This document shows positions 24,801-38,100 of a DNA stretch of 64,000 bases, piece by piece (position 1 is the first letter of the stretch; each line of letters starts with the position of its first letter). A program made the position numbers and the translations under genes. The notes under the pieces were generated by a model. That model was given only the letters and a program-made list of their open reading frames with translations. It made no database searches and was not told the origin of the DNA. Source of the DNA: Agelaius tricolor (taxonomy: Eukaryota; Chordata; Aves; Passeriformes; Icteridae); the NCBI GenBank assembly GCA_023055355.1, contig JALJCS010000001.1:101417381-101481380 (forward strand), in the 5' to 3' direction.

Positions 24801-25535
24801 GAGAAATTATCTAAAATATTATCTCTTTTCTTTAAGGTCAATTCACTAAGCGAAAATAGAAGAACACATGCAACAAAACATCCTTAATTTTCTTTATTCA
24901 AACCTTCTGTTCCTAATGCCTTCAAGAAGTGACAGAAACAACTGTGTATTGTCCAAGTGTGCCTGGCAGTGTCACTCAGAAGACAGGAATTTGATTACAT
25001 TTGTCCAGCTCTACTTCTTTAGATGATACCAGTCAGATGACTGGTGTAAGCTTGCCCAAAGAACAACATCTACCTCGTTCTAATGGTTTAGGTCAGAGTG
25101 GGACAAGAACAAGAAGAATGGATGAACTCATAAGAGCTTTGCATTCTTACACTTGGGCCAAAATGCAAACTAATGACTTCACGTAACACCAGCAGATGGG
25201 ATTTAGATACAGGCAAGGTCAAAGAGACAACATCACCAAGGAGGCCACTGATAGCTTATGCCAAGTTCCTAAATTAGAATGCAACAAATAAATAAAAATA
25301 ATAGCCCTGAATAGCAAGCAGGAGGTGACTCACCCATGAACACTGAACACTGCAAAAGGCTGAGCCCAAGAGGGAACCAGTATGCACAGAAGCCAAGGCA
25401 CCAGCCAAGCCTGATCCTGCTGGGAGTGCCCTGCTCAGAGTCCACAGTACCAGCCACAGCTTGGCAAGAGGAGATTTATTTGATGTAACTCTCTTTTCTT
25501 CAAAGAATATGAGAGCTGGTCATAGAACAATTTGG

Positions 25536-25880
25536 TGGCTAGACCTTGGCTAAGCACCAAACTCCCACCCAGCCATTCACACACTTCCCCTCCTCAACAG
25601 GAAGGTGGGAGAAAATATAAGTCCATGGATTACTTATCAATTGCCATTATGGGAAGACAGACTCAACCTGGGGAAATACTCATGCATTGATATCTATAAA
25701 AATAGATTTAGGTGGTGGGAAACAAAGACAAAAATCCAAAACACAACCTTGCTGTGACCCTCCTCTTCTTCCCAAGCTCAGTTTCACTCCTGTATTCCCA
25801 ATTTCATTACCCAGCCCTCCCAAGTGGAATAGGGTGAAAGGAAAATGAAGAGAGTAAATCAAAACCAGCATGCAGTGTTT
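25536..25880 (-). mobile_element. ERVL-like LTR fragment, degraded
   Basis: Text such as 'ttggctaagcacc', 'cccacccagccattcacac', 'ggtgggagaaaatataa', 'aagacagactcaacctgggg' and 'ctcctgtattcccaattt' follows the antisense layout of the avian LTR at 5176-6248 (its 'gtggacaggggagagaaaat' and 'acagacttgggaaatg' parts). Only the U5/R side remains and the ends are vague. Confidence 0.6.
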
Positions 25881-27007
25881 TAAGAGATTGCCATGTTCTC
25901 AACTGTATGCTCTAAAAGACATACTAAGTTGTCATGCAGATTTTGCAATTGTATTTTTTTTTGTTTTAATTAGCCAATAATTTATCTTTTACTATATTTT
26001 TCAATGATATAATCTATACATGAACAAAAAGTACAGAAAATTTACTACCAGTGAAGCAGTATTAAAGATGACTGGCCCTTCTGTAATATCTGGCAAGAAG
26101 CTGTTTTCGGCCAAGTAAGGCCAAATGCCTCTTACTTTCAGAATGAGCCTCTTCAGTTCTGTCTCTGACATCCATTGCCACTTCAGTTGTTCTTCACTGA
26201 ATGTTATATCTATAAAGTACTCCAGATGAAGAAGGCAATGAGTACATGGACTATATAATTTTGTATGCCTGAGACAGTCTGAAACTTAGATAAAGATCCC
26301 AATTTTCACCAATCTAGGCACCTTTATCTACAGCACAAAGTGATATTGTGTGGGAGCATTTGCCTTGCTCTTGAGCTGACCATTGCTAAAGCACTTTTCA
26401 ACAGTGTGAAGCTACCATGGGCCAGATCAATATTTTTCAAGAATATCACCACTACAGAAATACAACCCGATAGCAAGATGTGACAACCTTGCACCAAACA
26501 AGCACCTAAGAGACCAAAAGAGATCAGAGATCAAAAGCAACACACAAGGAAACTCATAGAACTCCATCAGGGCTTCTGGGTAGAAGGTGATAGAACACAA
26601 CTTATACGAGGCTAAACAGTCAAGTCTAGATGCCACAAAATTTAAAATAAAAACTAAGACAGTCTCCATAAACTCAAGCATTACATTTCAAATCCTAAAA
26701 AAAAAAAATCTCAAGTTCTTTTTGAAACAAAACACAGCAAAGATGTTTAAAATAGCATGCTTAATTTTGCATATCACCAAATAATCAGAAACAAGATTCT
26801 GTCAATTCCCACATGTGTTTTCAATAAAAATGCAACTATAATTTTCATATAGTCCTAATGGTTAACCAAGTACACTTAAACACACTCAGAAGAAAACCAA
26901 CCAAACAAAACCCCCTCCACCCAAAACAAAAGGAGCTTTACATAACAGTCTATTATGCACAAAAAAACAGCCCAGGAATCCCTATCAAAACCCCATAAAC
27001 TTTAAGT

Positions 27008-27062
27008 TCACAGAATGAACTAGGTTGGAATGGCTGTTTGAAATAGTCTGTTTGGATTTAAT
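27008..27062 (-). repeat. Short CR1 terminus remnant
   Basis: TTCACAGAATGAACTAGGTT followed by GGAATGGCTG resembles the reverse-complemented CR1 3' end ('cacagaatcaactaggttggaaaagacc'). About 50 bp only. Confidence 0.4.
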
Positions 27063-29990
27063 CTTCCTTATGTGCTCCTAAGAATTTTTAATGACTTAGT
27101 TGATATAACAAAGACTATGAGTAAATCCTCACCTTTTTTGATGGGTTACTGATGGGTAACATGAAAAGGTAAAACAAGCCAACAAAAACACAGACTATTC
27201 TCACCATTCACCTTGGTTCATTAATGAGGCAAATCTTGTTTAAGGAATGGCACATCCAATATTCAAACACTAAGTGAATATGTCTTCTCCATAATGACGC
27301 TGTCCACAGCAGTGACACGTATCTTCTACTTTAATTAACAGTGTACTAAATTCAGTGACAACACTGATAGGTCTGCTTCATTTTCCTAAAATTACATAAT
27401 TACATATTCTTTTGATTCAAGTTTTAAATAATAAACCACAAGAATAAAATTATTTTATTTGTGTGAATATATATATACACATATATATTAAAAAGTGTTA
27501 GTTAGTCATTACAAACATTTAACTGCACTGAAAGATACACCAACAAATAGCAATTAATTTTTTGTAAGAAAAATATAATTTACTAGGACTAGGTCGAGAA
27601 ACTTAGAATACCTGTTTTAACTCATACAGTGTAGTTTTAAGGTTGGTTTAGAATCACTTCATATACCAAAGATCTTTTACTTCATCTTGCAGATAAATAA
27701 AATCTCTTTAAAAAGAAAAGCAAGTAAGTAAGTAATTTACCTGACACTGTTCTTCCTTACAGACCTGCAGTTTCATGGTTCCGTGGTCAGCAAGAACTAT
27801 GAAAAAATCTTTACAAGTGCTCAAAGTGTTTTCAGCTGTGTTTTTTTAAACAGATGCCTGTTTTTAAACACTTGTGGGGCTGATTAATTTATGCTGCATA
27901 ACTAGATCATTAGAGTAGATTAAACAATATTTTAAAGTCAACACAGTACACAAGTGTATACAGCACTGCTATTCTGACTGAAACTTCACACACAAGGCCT
28001 AAAATGGCAAGTCCAGGAAAACACAGAAAAGAATTTTTATTGTGAAGGTATCACTAACAGGGTTAGGATTTATAAAGTCAGATCTCTACTACTCAGGAAG
28101 TACTATACCTCTTATTAGTTTTATTATTTTGAGAAAGACCATTGCAAACTGCAGGAGGAAATGTTGTTACAGGAGGAAAACAGCAAAACTGAGCTATATA
28201 GGAATCACTGCTTACAGACAAATCATGTCAGAAAATGTGTCAAATATTTCTCCAAGCTATTTTATTGCTTTATCTTGCTGCAAGAGCAGACAACTGCAGA
28301 AGCATTCCAAACTGATATGTTTTTTTACTCAAGCCTCTATTTCTTCATTGGTTTACCAGCTAGAACATAGACAGTAACAGGGTTTCAGCTTGTTCCTGAT
28401 GTGTGAGACAACCTAAATTTATATTGCCATTTAAATCAGGCAGACGTGAGCTGAAGTAGAAGCAAATCTGAACCATGTTTGTGCTATATTAAAGTTCACA
28501 TGCAGAAAAGCTGTATTATAGAATAATTTTCAGAATGTACATGCCTCCACATGTGCTAAACACACAGAGCTTTTACTAGAGATACCATCACAAGTCCTAA
28601 GGATAAAATCATCATGTTAGCATGGTACTCTGTTACTTTCATCTACTTCTCAGTCATATCTTGGCATAACACAGATATGCTGTGAAAGGTAATAGAGCCA
28701 CATGACACTAATTCTGTTACTTCTGCAGTAAGCTGCACAGTTACCACCTAGCATAACCATTTTTTAAGGCTGTGGCTCTATAAAGAATAAGTAACGTGGT
28801 TTGCTTATTTACTTTTATTGCAGCCTATAGTAGAATTGTGCTTTGGTTTTTTTAAGCTTGCTGAAAAATTGGATTTGTTGCCAGGCAGGGAACACACAAC
28901 TCAACATAAGCTAGATTTGACAATGAAGAGAATTCAACAAGAACACAAGTCTGGGAGAAATAAGACTGTAAGATGCTACATCCTCTCCTTGAAAAGTTTT
29001 AGACATAACCTTAAGATATTAACTAAAACCTGGAATATGTCTTTTCCACAAGGAACCTGACACACAATTTCATAGCTGACAAGAACAAAAATCTGTGACT
29101 GAACCCCTGTGCCACTGTGGCTCCAGAGTACCAGGAATAGGCTGTGCTCTTCTTACAATATTGAATACAGGACAATGCTCTAAATATCCAGCTGGTAAAA
29201 TGGTATTTGTGGAGATCCAATGCACAATATTTGCAAGAAAAGATCAAACACAGAGATCTTAAACTAGAATACTAGTCCTATTAAGGTTAGGTGTGATGAA
29301 TATAACCACCACATTGAGGTGAAAAACAATGCTCTGAACGGAGGATGACTTTTACAGCCAGCTGTTCTCTGATGATTATACATCTGCAGTATTTCAGGTT
29401 AGAGAGGACTTGAGGGAAAATGGTCAAGCAATGACCTCAGAAAGCTGAAAAGACAGGCAAACAGAAGCAGTTTTTGAAACAAATGAGTAGCCAGTTAAGT
29501 AGTAACAGTTTTCTGCTTCTTTTTTTGGTAAATCCAGATAGCATTATTTTTCATGATCAACACTAGTTGGTAAAAAAATATTCAGAGAGAAAGAACCACT
29601 CATCATTTAAAGATGACAAAAAGCTTTTAACATAGATTATTAAAAAAGGAACCTATGTCCATTTAGTAAAAAAACTGTAACATCAGGAAGAAAATTAACT
29701 AAAACAAAAGAAAATAAGAGCAAGGAATTGACCATAGATATCAATGGTAAGCAGTCTCAACAATAATCAACAAGAAATATATAATTGCTCATTTATGGTC
29801 AGGTATTTGGTTTAGTTGATGCTAAGTCTTATGAAATGAAGTCCAGCGACTGCAAGATTAACCTGTATAGTCCTAACATCATGGACAAAACGAAATATTA
29901 CCTAGGACACTGCAGACTTTGAATGCCCCAGATGTAAGAGATCGAGCTACAGATGACGAATCGCCGAGGCCCGGGGAGCGCCGCCCCAGC

Positions 29991-30004
29991 GCGCCCTCTG
30001 CCGG
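29991..30004 (-). promoter_or_regulatory. Candidate CTCF binding site
   Basis: On the minus strand the sequence is CCGGCAGAGGGCGC. It fits the CTCF core consensus CCASYAGRKGGCRS at 13 of 14 positions; the exception is the third base. It is 50 bp from the first minisatellite unit and within the CpG-rich block, so it may be methylation sensitive. Occupancy is not shown by sequence. Confidence 0.5.
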
Positions 30005-30054
30005 CCGCGCCCGGCAACTGCAGCCGAGCCGAGCCCCGCGGCGCTCCTGCGTTC

Positions 30055-30410
30055 TGCGGGGGAAAGGCGGAGCCTCCCGCCGGGAAAAGGCAGAGCCTCC
30101 GGCGGGGAAAAGGCGGAGCCTCCGGCGGGGAAAAGGCGGAGCCTCCGGCGGGGAAAAGGCGGAGCCTCCGGCGGGGAAAAGGCGGAGCCTCCGGCGGGGA
30201 AAAGGCGGAGCCTCCGGCGGGGAAAAGGCGGAGCCTCCGGCGGGGAAAAGGCGGAGCCTCCGGCGGGGAAAAGGCGGAGCCTCCGGCGGGGAAAAGGCGG
30301 AGCCTCCGGCGGGGAAAAGGCGGAGCCTCCGGCGGGGAAAAGGCGGAGCCTCCCGCGGGGAAAAGGCGGAGCCTCCCGCGGGGAAAAGGCGGAGCCTCCC
30401 GCGGGGAAAA
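30055..30410 (+). repeat. 23-bp GC-rich minisatellite, 15 full copies plus a partial
   Basis: The unit is GGCGGGGAAAAGGCGG followed by AGCCTCC (23 bp, 74% GC). Copies 3 to 13 (30101-30353) are eleven identical units. The first two (30055-30100) differ at several bases. The last two full units and the partial one start with C instead of G. Arrays with variant edges and a uniform core fit unequal exchange or replication slippage. Because 23 is not a multiple of 3 and the unit lacks stops in all frames, open frames run through it on both strands; these are not evidence of coding. Confidence 0.98.
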
Positions 30411-31224
30411 CGCCTGGGCAGGCTCCGAGGCAGAGGCTCCCTGACCTCACCGCATCACCCGTGTGCTGACCAGAACTACACCTGCCACCGTGCCTAATAC
30501 AGAGAGTCAGGTCACAAAACACCAAACTGAGAAAGCCACTCCAAACTCCACACTCGGTGAGTAAAATGTCCAATTGGAAAACATGACATAAGTTGTGGAC
30601 TTGCAGCAGCCTGGAGAGAAAATTCATGCAAAGAATTTGATTTTTAGTATTTTGCCTGAGCTTGCTTTTCTGAAAGTTTCCTTAAATCCCAGCCCAACGC
30701 AGAAAACAGTATATTCACAAGCTGAATAAAGACTTCAGAAGGCAAAACAATCTAACTTGAAAACTGACAGAATTATTAAAAAAGTATTTTGAAATTCACA
30801 CACTCTGCCTTCTGAATCCTGCAAATACAGGAAACTTTTGAGTCCAATTATGCAGTCACTGACATTTAATTGCTATAGCATTTCCATGTAATATTTAAAA
30901 TGCATAGTTTAATTATGTTTGCTAAGTGACAGGACATAGTAAACAAAAAAAAAGGAGTATTGCATATTGACTTTCCAAATTTCCAAAAGTAAACAGAAAT
31001 CAATTAGATCTTAAGTATTTTAGCTTCTAAGAGTAACACCACAAATTAGAGACAAATGCCAGTTTGAGAGCAATTCTAACCTTCATCTTTTCCACTTATC
31101 TTTACTGATAAATTTCCAGACGTTTATGCCTTACAAACATTATTTAAGGAAGCAAAGAACTACCAAGCAGTCAAAAAGGATTCAGTAAGAAATCTACCAA
31201 GAAACGTCCTCTAATGCCAAGTCT

Positions 31225-31930
31225 GTGAAACCTGGCAGGATGTACCTGAGGGTACTGAGAGCTGAAGCTATGAAGCCACTCTCATCAGGAGAGGCTCCCA
31301 ATGACTTAAAGGCAAGTCCTCCATCCATCTTCTGATGGAGCAGTAAGGATGAGTGGGGAACAACAGGCCAGGCAAACGCACTCTAGACTCTGGGAAAGTC
31401 ACAGAGCTTAGAATTGTTGAAATGCACTCACAATGAATTTATTTTTAACCAACATGTTTGCCTTCTGTCACAAAAACAAGTACATCTGTGAGTAAGAACA
31501 GCAGATCTCATTTGCCTTGGCTTTGACAAGACTTTTGATAATGGATTCCTGTATTTAAACTGCAACTTTGTAGTCCAGGTTAAATTAGATGGCTGAAAAG
31601 CTGTTGGAAGGCTGGAGTGATGCTAACCAGCTCACTGCTCACTGTAAAATGCAAGCAGCTAAGGATTCTATTTACAGTAAACCTGAGTAAGCCAAGCCTG
31701 GACTGTTCTGCACTGCATGTGTTGCCTGGGCTTGTGTTGTGCTAACCATATTCCTTGGCTGCAGGAGAAATCCAGGTGACTAATTGTGATTGAAATTCAC
31801 CAAGCACCACTGAGAAGTCCCCTACACAGGATGATGGCCAACTCACTGGAGAACAGCTCTTCAGAAAAGAGCTGAAAATCTGGTAAGCAGTAGGTTCAAC
31901 TTTGGCAGTGAAGACAGGTAGAAAACACAG
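31225..31930 (+). mobile_element. CR1 LINE, reverse-transcriptase region, old
   Basis: Plus-strand text 'aggatgtacctgagggtact', 'gaagccactctcatcagg', 'tttgccttggctttgacaag', 'acttttgataatgg' and 'cagctcttcagaaaagagct' tracks CR1 ORF2 (the '...gcacccacgggtgctgagg...' and '...ttgactttagcaaggctttcgac...' stretches). The frame is broken many times, so it is an inactive relic. Confidence 0.7.
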
Positions 31931-31974
31931 AGGGTAGCATTTTACAAAACTTGCCCCAGTTTATCAACATCTTG

Positions 31975-32165
31975 TACTGCAAGCCCCCAAACTACACACA
32001 GTGTTCTAAATGTGGTCTATTAAGTGTAAAGTAAAGGGAGAATCAGTTCTCTCTGCCTAGCTGCTACACTTCTGTCAATACAGCCCAAGGTACTGTTGAC
32101 CTCCTCTGCTGCCAGGGGGCTTTGCTGGCATACACTGAAACTCCTGTTTGCTTAGATGTGAACTA
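31975..32165 (-). mobile_element. CR1 LINE fragment
   Basis: Contains 'gtgttctaaatgtggtct', 'tcaatacagcccaaggtact' and 'ctgccagggggctttgctgg', matching the antisense of the CR1 region usually reading 'ctccaggtgtggtctcac', 'atgcagcccaggatacggtt' and 'gctgcaagggcacattgctgg'. Confidence 0.75.
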
Positions 32166-35100
32166 CATTCAGTCCAAACTGCAACACTTGTACTAAAAGT
32201 TTAAGCAACAGCATCACATAATCCCACTATGGTTGCTTTTGCTATGCTATTTAAGAGGCTAAAGGAACACACATCAGTGACCAGGGAAAATCTTGGTGAC
32301 ACTGACTTAGATTTCAACAGTGCTACCCAACATTCTGAAAAAAAACACATAAGGAAAAGAGTTGAAGAACTAATCCTGAGCTCAGAGTAATCACTTGTCA
32401 GATAAGAGTAGGTTACCATTTGCTATACAAAATATTATGTTTCTGCGGTGAGCCACATCTTAAAAATAATTTAAAAAACAACCAAAACCAACACATACAA
32501 AACCAAGAGCCGCTTCATTCCCTGAGACATTCTCTATGGCTTCTAGACACTGTCACAAAGGCAAAGGATGTTATGAAAGAAAATAAAATGTATTTCTTTT
32601 TTTCAAATACCTCATATCCTTCTCCTGCTTGTAATAGCATTCATGCCTGGGGAAAGGTTGTCCACCTGAAGGAAGTGCTCACAAGGACCCTCACACAGCT
32701 TCTGCACAGATTTGCCAGCAGTGCTGGCAGAGCACCCTGCACCGAGCAGGACAGGGGCTTTCATCCCCCACACCTGCTGCTGAATCCCTCAGCAGCAGAG
32801 CACAGGTTTATGCTCACACCTTGTATGATGTGTTCTCCCTTGCACTAACTGAATTCAAGTATCCCACATCCATGCCTGAAAAATCCAACTCTCTTAAGAG
32901 CCGAGTACCAAGTTGTGGACTTCATTTCATAAGAATTACCCATTGTCTTGGAGTCATTATAAATTCCCAAAGCCACAGACCTAAACATGGTTTGGTTTGA
33001 AAAACATGTAGCTTGAAGAATTTTTTATTATTGCCTCTCTAATTATTAGTTCAATCATCTCTGTTCTTATGGCAGGCTCTAACAGCAATTATCCTATAAC
33101 ATAAAAAAATACATAGATTAATAGAAGTGTCTAACAGTTTTCCACTAGAAAGGGCACTAATGATGAAAACCAGGGATTATTCCCCAGCCTAATTTTTGGC
33201 AAAAGCACATCATCAGATGAACCACTACACTCACCTCTTCATTCCACCTGAAATAATTAAAGATCAAAAGTCCAACTGGATTTGCTATTTAAAACTGGTT
33301 AGTTTAAAACTGGCTAGCTGTACTACGAGTGATGAAAGCACTGACAGGGAAGAAACAAAGGGTAATTATGGGCATCAAGATGCCTGCTCTTCAAATCCTT
33401 TTGTTTCTTAGACAGTAACATCAGAGATCATACCAAATTTAAAAGCAGATTCACCCCAAGACATTTTGTTCAGCAGCAACAATCTAGAGAAAGAATTTCA
33501 GTGAAGTTTACAATCACGTTTCAAAAGAAATAGTGTAATTTGCCTTTGAAATCACACATTAAAGTGTCTAACACAGCAAAATGTATTGTTTGTGACAAAT
33601 AAGAGACTGATTTTAAATTTAAATATATGCTAAATTAATTCATGGCTTTTATTTTTTCCTATTACAATTCTTTTATTTACTTGCTCATGCAATATGAGCT
33701 ATCATCAACTTTTATTTAAAAACAAGTATTTGCTTTCTGTCAACAAGGGGTGTCACATGCCTAGCATTCTACAATACTGCCTGGGAGACTCAACTCCTCC
33801 AAAAATTACTTTAAAAGCCTGTCATCTTGAGTAAGAAGTGATTAATAGTTTTATTCATTTACTCTGACAATGGGTGGCATTCTTCTCACTTTGAAAAAAA
33901 GTAATTCTACATTTCCACCATCCCCAAAGAAGATTCTCCTGATTCACACTTCAGTTTTAAAGAGAGAAGGTGGGGGGCAGTGTGTTGGGATTTCCACATT
34001 TTTAACTTTTATTTTTACTGTCTATAAATCAAAAGGATGGAGTAAAAAGAAAAATAATGTTTGGGATTAAGAAATCTGGTAACAACAACCTTCACCTCAC
34101 TTTGCCATCATAGCTACAAAAAAAACAGGCAAAATGCATTGGGGTTTTTCTGTTACTTAAAGCTCTAAGCAGTACATCCAAATTTAATCCTTTTTTTTTT
34201 TATGTGTACATACATAACAAAGGCTGCAGTCATTAATAAACCAAGTGATTTTGCTTAACTTGCAACAGATGGTAATAAAAAGACCTTTGCTTTCTGATAT
34301 TTGTTCATGAATACAGATTATTTAAATTAAACATCAATCCTTCCAAACAGAGAAATACTAGTATTTACATGAAAAGGAATTTGTTTACATAAATACAGAA
34401 AAAAATTACAGCCAAAAAGATCTCTCACAAGCTACATGTAAATTGGAACTGAGTATCTTCATTGGACTGTTTTTCCCTGATACTTCACCTTGTTTTCTGC
34501 ATTCCTACAACTCAGACACTGGACAGGTAATTCAGTGTCCCTGCAAAAATCTACAGAGCACATGCAAGATTTTACAAATTTTCACATAGAACTGGAGACT
34601 TTTAAATACATCATGACCTTCCAAAATCCATTTTTACAACAAAATATCCATATTATAGTACTTTGCTGTCTCCTCCCTCAGACAGACATCATCAGACCAA
34701 TGAGATAATAGAAAACATTTATGTTTGTTGACACTACCAAATGTACATAACTCATGTAGGATCGATGGAATAATCCAAAGGGAAATCCAATCAAAAGAAG
34801 CCCCAAATCAATGATTACCCTACTTTAAAACATCCTTGCAGTCCAAACATCCAGGGATACAGCAGCACACTCCTGAGGGAGGTGAGTCAATGGGCACTAG
34901 AAGGAAAGGGATGATCCAGTAGGAGCCTGGCAGCAGAGCACAGGCAGTGCAGAGGCACCTGATGCTTTCCTGGAGACAAGTCATTATCCAGGCAGGGACC
35001 TGCTTCTTTGCAAGCCAGAGTGAAAAATGAAGCCAGAGCTGGAAAGGGAGGGGGGCAGGATTCCAATGCTACTAGAGCCAAGTTTAACTGCTCTAGCTCA

Positions 35101-38100
35101 TATTTGAAGCCTAATTAAATCATGTTTCAGGAATATTTCCTGTTGTAAAAATTCTGTTCAAATATACAGCCTCTGAAACATTCCCTACTTTCCTACTATT
35201 AGGAAAAAGTTATTCTGAAAAATAATCTTCAGTTATAAGAAGTATAAAAAAGTCCACTTCCTCTATAGCACAGGTATGCAAATTAGCAATTAACTGAAGA
35301 AGCAATTCATTAACAGCTAAAATATCCTTTGGGAAACTGCAGTAAAATGGGAAGTCATACAATGAAGCCCCCCAGAAATTAGCTGCAGTAACACTGACAG
35401 TGACAAGCATTTCTAAAAATGTTCACTTCATCTATATTTAATGTCTGAAAATAAATATTCAGTGAGTTCAAAAAGCATATTGCTACTTTTTTCTTAAAAG
35501 AGTTCAAAACACTTGAATTGTGTAATCAGTAAAATTAGTGGGGCTTTTTAAAATTAGTTTACAGTAGAATTTCTTTTAAACACATCTTGGCAAAGGCATT
35601 GCTGAGATAAAACTTGTGCATACTTTGCTCTGACACTCTCTGCTTTAAGGAGTGCTCTAACCTCTAAAAAGATTCTCTAAGTTAATCTGCCAAGACCTGA
35701 GATGATTACCAAGTGCTCAATTTATTTCAAGTCTGATTTTGATCTACTGACAGTCATTTCCAATTTTTCCTTCTGACTGAAAAAATGATTTAAAATTTAG
35801 CCCTTCCCCAAAGGTCAGCCAGTCTTTATCATTAGTAGGAATGGCAACATTTTAATGTCACACATGCAATGTACATTCCCTGGCTTAGGACATCATAACA
35901 CTTGACTAAGGAGAGCAGCCTTTCTCCATATTCTATTGCAAAATGTGTGAAAAAAAAATTACATAGTTGGAGAGGTAGTCATCACAATTTTTAGTGATTC
36001 AACCCACTTCTTTTTGCCTGCTCCATAAACTTGCTAAGCCAGAGCACAGTGGATGAAATTAACTCCAGACAGATACTGCTACAGTTATCACATAGCCAAT
36101 GGCTGTGGGTCACAGGCCACCATAAGAAAATAATCAGGGAAATGCTAATTTGTAGCACAGTGTCAACCAGAGATACAGACTTTTGTTTACTCACCAACTG
36201 CATATGCCATTGCAGTTCTTTCTCACTGACTAAAGTGCATCATTCACAAATTACTGTTACCAGCATATTAATAAATGACATTTAACAGTGCCACATTAAC
36301 TGATGAGTTTTCAGGTTATCATACTACCACACAACATAGAAATAAAATTGCACTTGCAACTAATATAGTCAATTCCAAATTTTTTCTGAAATTTCAGAAA
36401 CAACTTACTTAATTAGGCAAGCCTTCCACATGCTTCAAATACTGCAAATCTTGTTTTGTTAGCTTGACTATCATGAAATATCCATGTGGATTTGAAGATT
36501 GAAGCATTTTCATACACATCAAACCAGACAGGACTATGTAGAGACCACAGCAATTGTTTATGCTGCAAATTTTGTACTTAAACTCTTATACTCTGTATGA
36601 AAGATGCAAGAAGACAAGAGAAGAAACAGACAGAAAAAATACTGAATACAGTCAAATTTAATTTAGCCTCCTAACATTATTTATAATTACTTTATGCTAG
36701 CAATCTTTGTGGTCTCTAGAAGGAACACATGCACTTCAATTCGTAGAGGAGATAAAACATTGAAGGATGTATTTCAAAAAATAGCAATGGGACAACAGCC
36801 AAAAAAAAAGCCACAAAGGAAAGTCCAGTAACGAGTCCACATACAAGCTTCAGTCTTCTCTTGACACACACTCACTCTCTAAATAATATCCCTGAAGATC
36901 ACTTCTCCCACTTCAAATATCACCATTTTATTCAGCTGACCTTGCCTAAGACAATGACCTTGTAAATACTCAGAAACCAAGGCCAGCTGCTTCTCTGCAA
37001 AATTCTCACTGCAAACTTTACCTGAAAGATTCAGAGGACAAAGTCACTGTAATCACGTTTTACCTTACACTGCCTAAGTTATTACCTTACTAACCTTGTA
37101 TGTCCATATTATAAAAATCATCCATTTATGTTACAGTGAATTACTTTAAGTTAACAGTGGGAACACAACACCTGAAATGAATTTCAAGTGACAAGACCAT
37201 CATCAATCATACTTTCTCAACATTAATGCCACCACATAAAGCCTTCTGCTCCACTGCTTAAAAATATAGGTGTTCCAGGAAGAAAATGTTTCACAGATGG
37301 TTCTATGTATACTAATACTTCTCTGAATTAGGAGGTTTTTTGTAACTATAGCATAAGTCAACCAAAATAGAATATTAAAATGACTAATATTTCATTTTAA
37401 AAGACAAATCATTACAAATATTAGTAATGCAACTTATTTGATTCCCATCTCTACTGTTTAAAAGATTACATGCCAAATCAGGAACAGAATCAGGAAAAAA
37501 TGTACAAAATTAGAAAATACCAGTGATGTCTTCCTTTTGCAGCAAGTCCTCAAAACCCAGCAATTTTATTTGTAGACGTTTTTTTCAGATTACAAAAGAT
37601 AGTAATTCAAAGTAAAAAAGTGCTGGTATTAAATTAAGAAGAAAAACGCTCAATCAAGATTGTATGTATTAATATTGGAATCAATTTCTTGTGGCGCCAA
37701 TTAGTGCTATTTCTAGGTTATATTTTAATTTGCAAACAGTAAGATGTTATATGATGTTCTGACAAAGAGTTTTCACAAAAGCAACTTTTTTGCAGTAATT
37801 TAGAGACCAGCCAAGTTATAACTGCAATTGCTAGGCAAAAAAAGAGGCAGTATTTTAAAACAAGTATGATAAATCTATGGCTCAGTTATGCTAGCATAGA
37901 TAATTACAAGTCTTTGTAAAATAAACTCTTCAACACACCATAAAAGCACTCACACAGCAGGAATATTTACTCATTCTCAAGCATCAGCTTACAGCTTTAA
38001 AATATGTTTTTCAAAGACCACTAAAACTTTAGGACAAAGCATTTTCTGAATTAAGGTAAAACAACAAAGATTCAATCAATTTGATTCAAACACTACTGGG

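Larger units (their letters stand above)
29950..30440. promoter_or_regulatory. Isolated intronic CpG-rich island
   Basis: A sharp GC- and CpG-rich block inside AT-rich intron. 29950-30054 is unique sequence dense in CG dinucleotides (for example CCGGGGAGCGCCGCCCC and CCGGCCGCGCCCGG); 30055-30410 is the 23-bp minisatellite, with three CpGs per unit. It sits mid-intron, about 13.1 kb from the exon at 43573 and 18.2 kb from the exon at 11712. No PRIM2 exon and no convincing first exon of another gene is seen. It may be an orphan CpG island with promoter, enhancer or insulator activity; that function is inference. Confidence 0.65.

Noticed and set aside
28042..28377. 111-codon plus-strand frame, and similar frames at 20134-20463 and 60021-60356
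   Set aside because: No recognisable motif; compositions are typical of chance AT-rich frames. The 60021-60356 frame only contains the true PRIM2 exon and reads past its splice sites.
29288..29340. Possible C/D-box snoRNA (GTGATGA ... CTGA)
   Set aside because: Too short between boxes, no terminal stem, no recognisable guide, and on the strand opposite to PRIM2 transcription.
30055..30410. CRISPR-like array
   Set aside because: Units are directly adjacent with no spacers, in a vertebrate intron; this is a minisatellite.
29919..30627. Overlapping long open frames (192, 163 and 226 codons) across the CpG-rich block
   Set aside because: They run through the 23-bp minisatellite, which lacks stops in all frames. 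The same 23-residue cycle appears in different frames, showing composition rather than coding.
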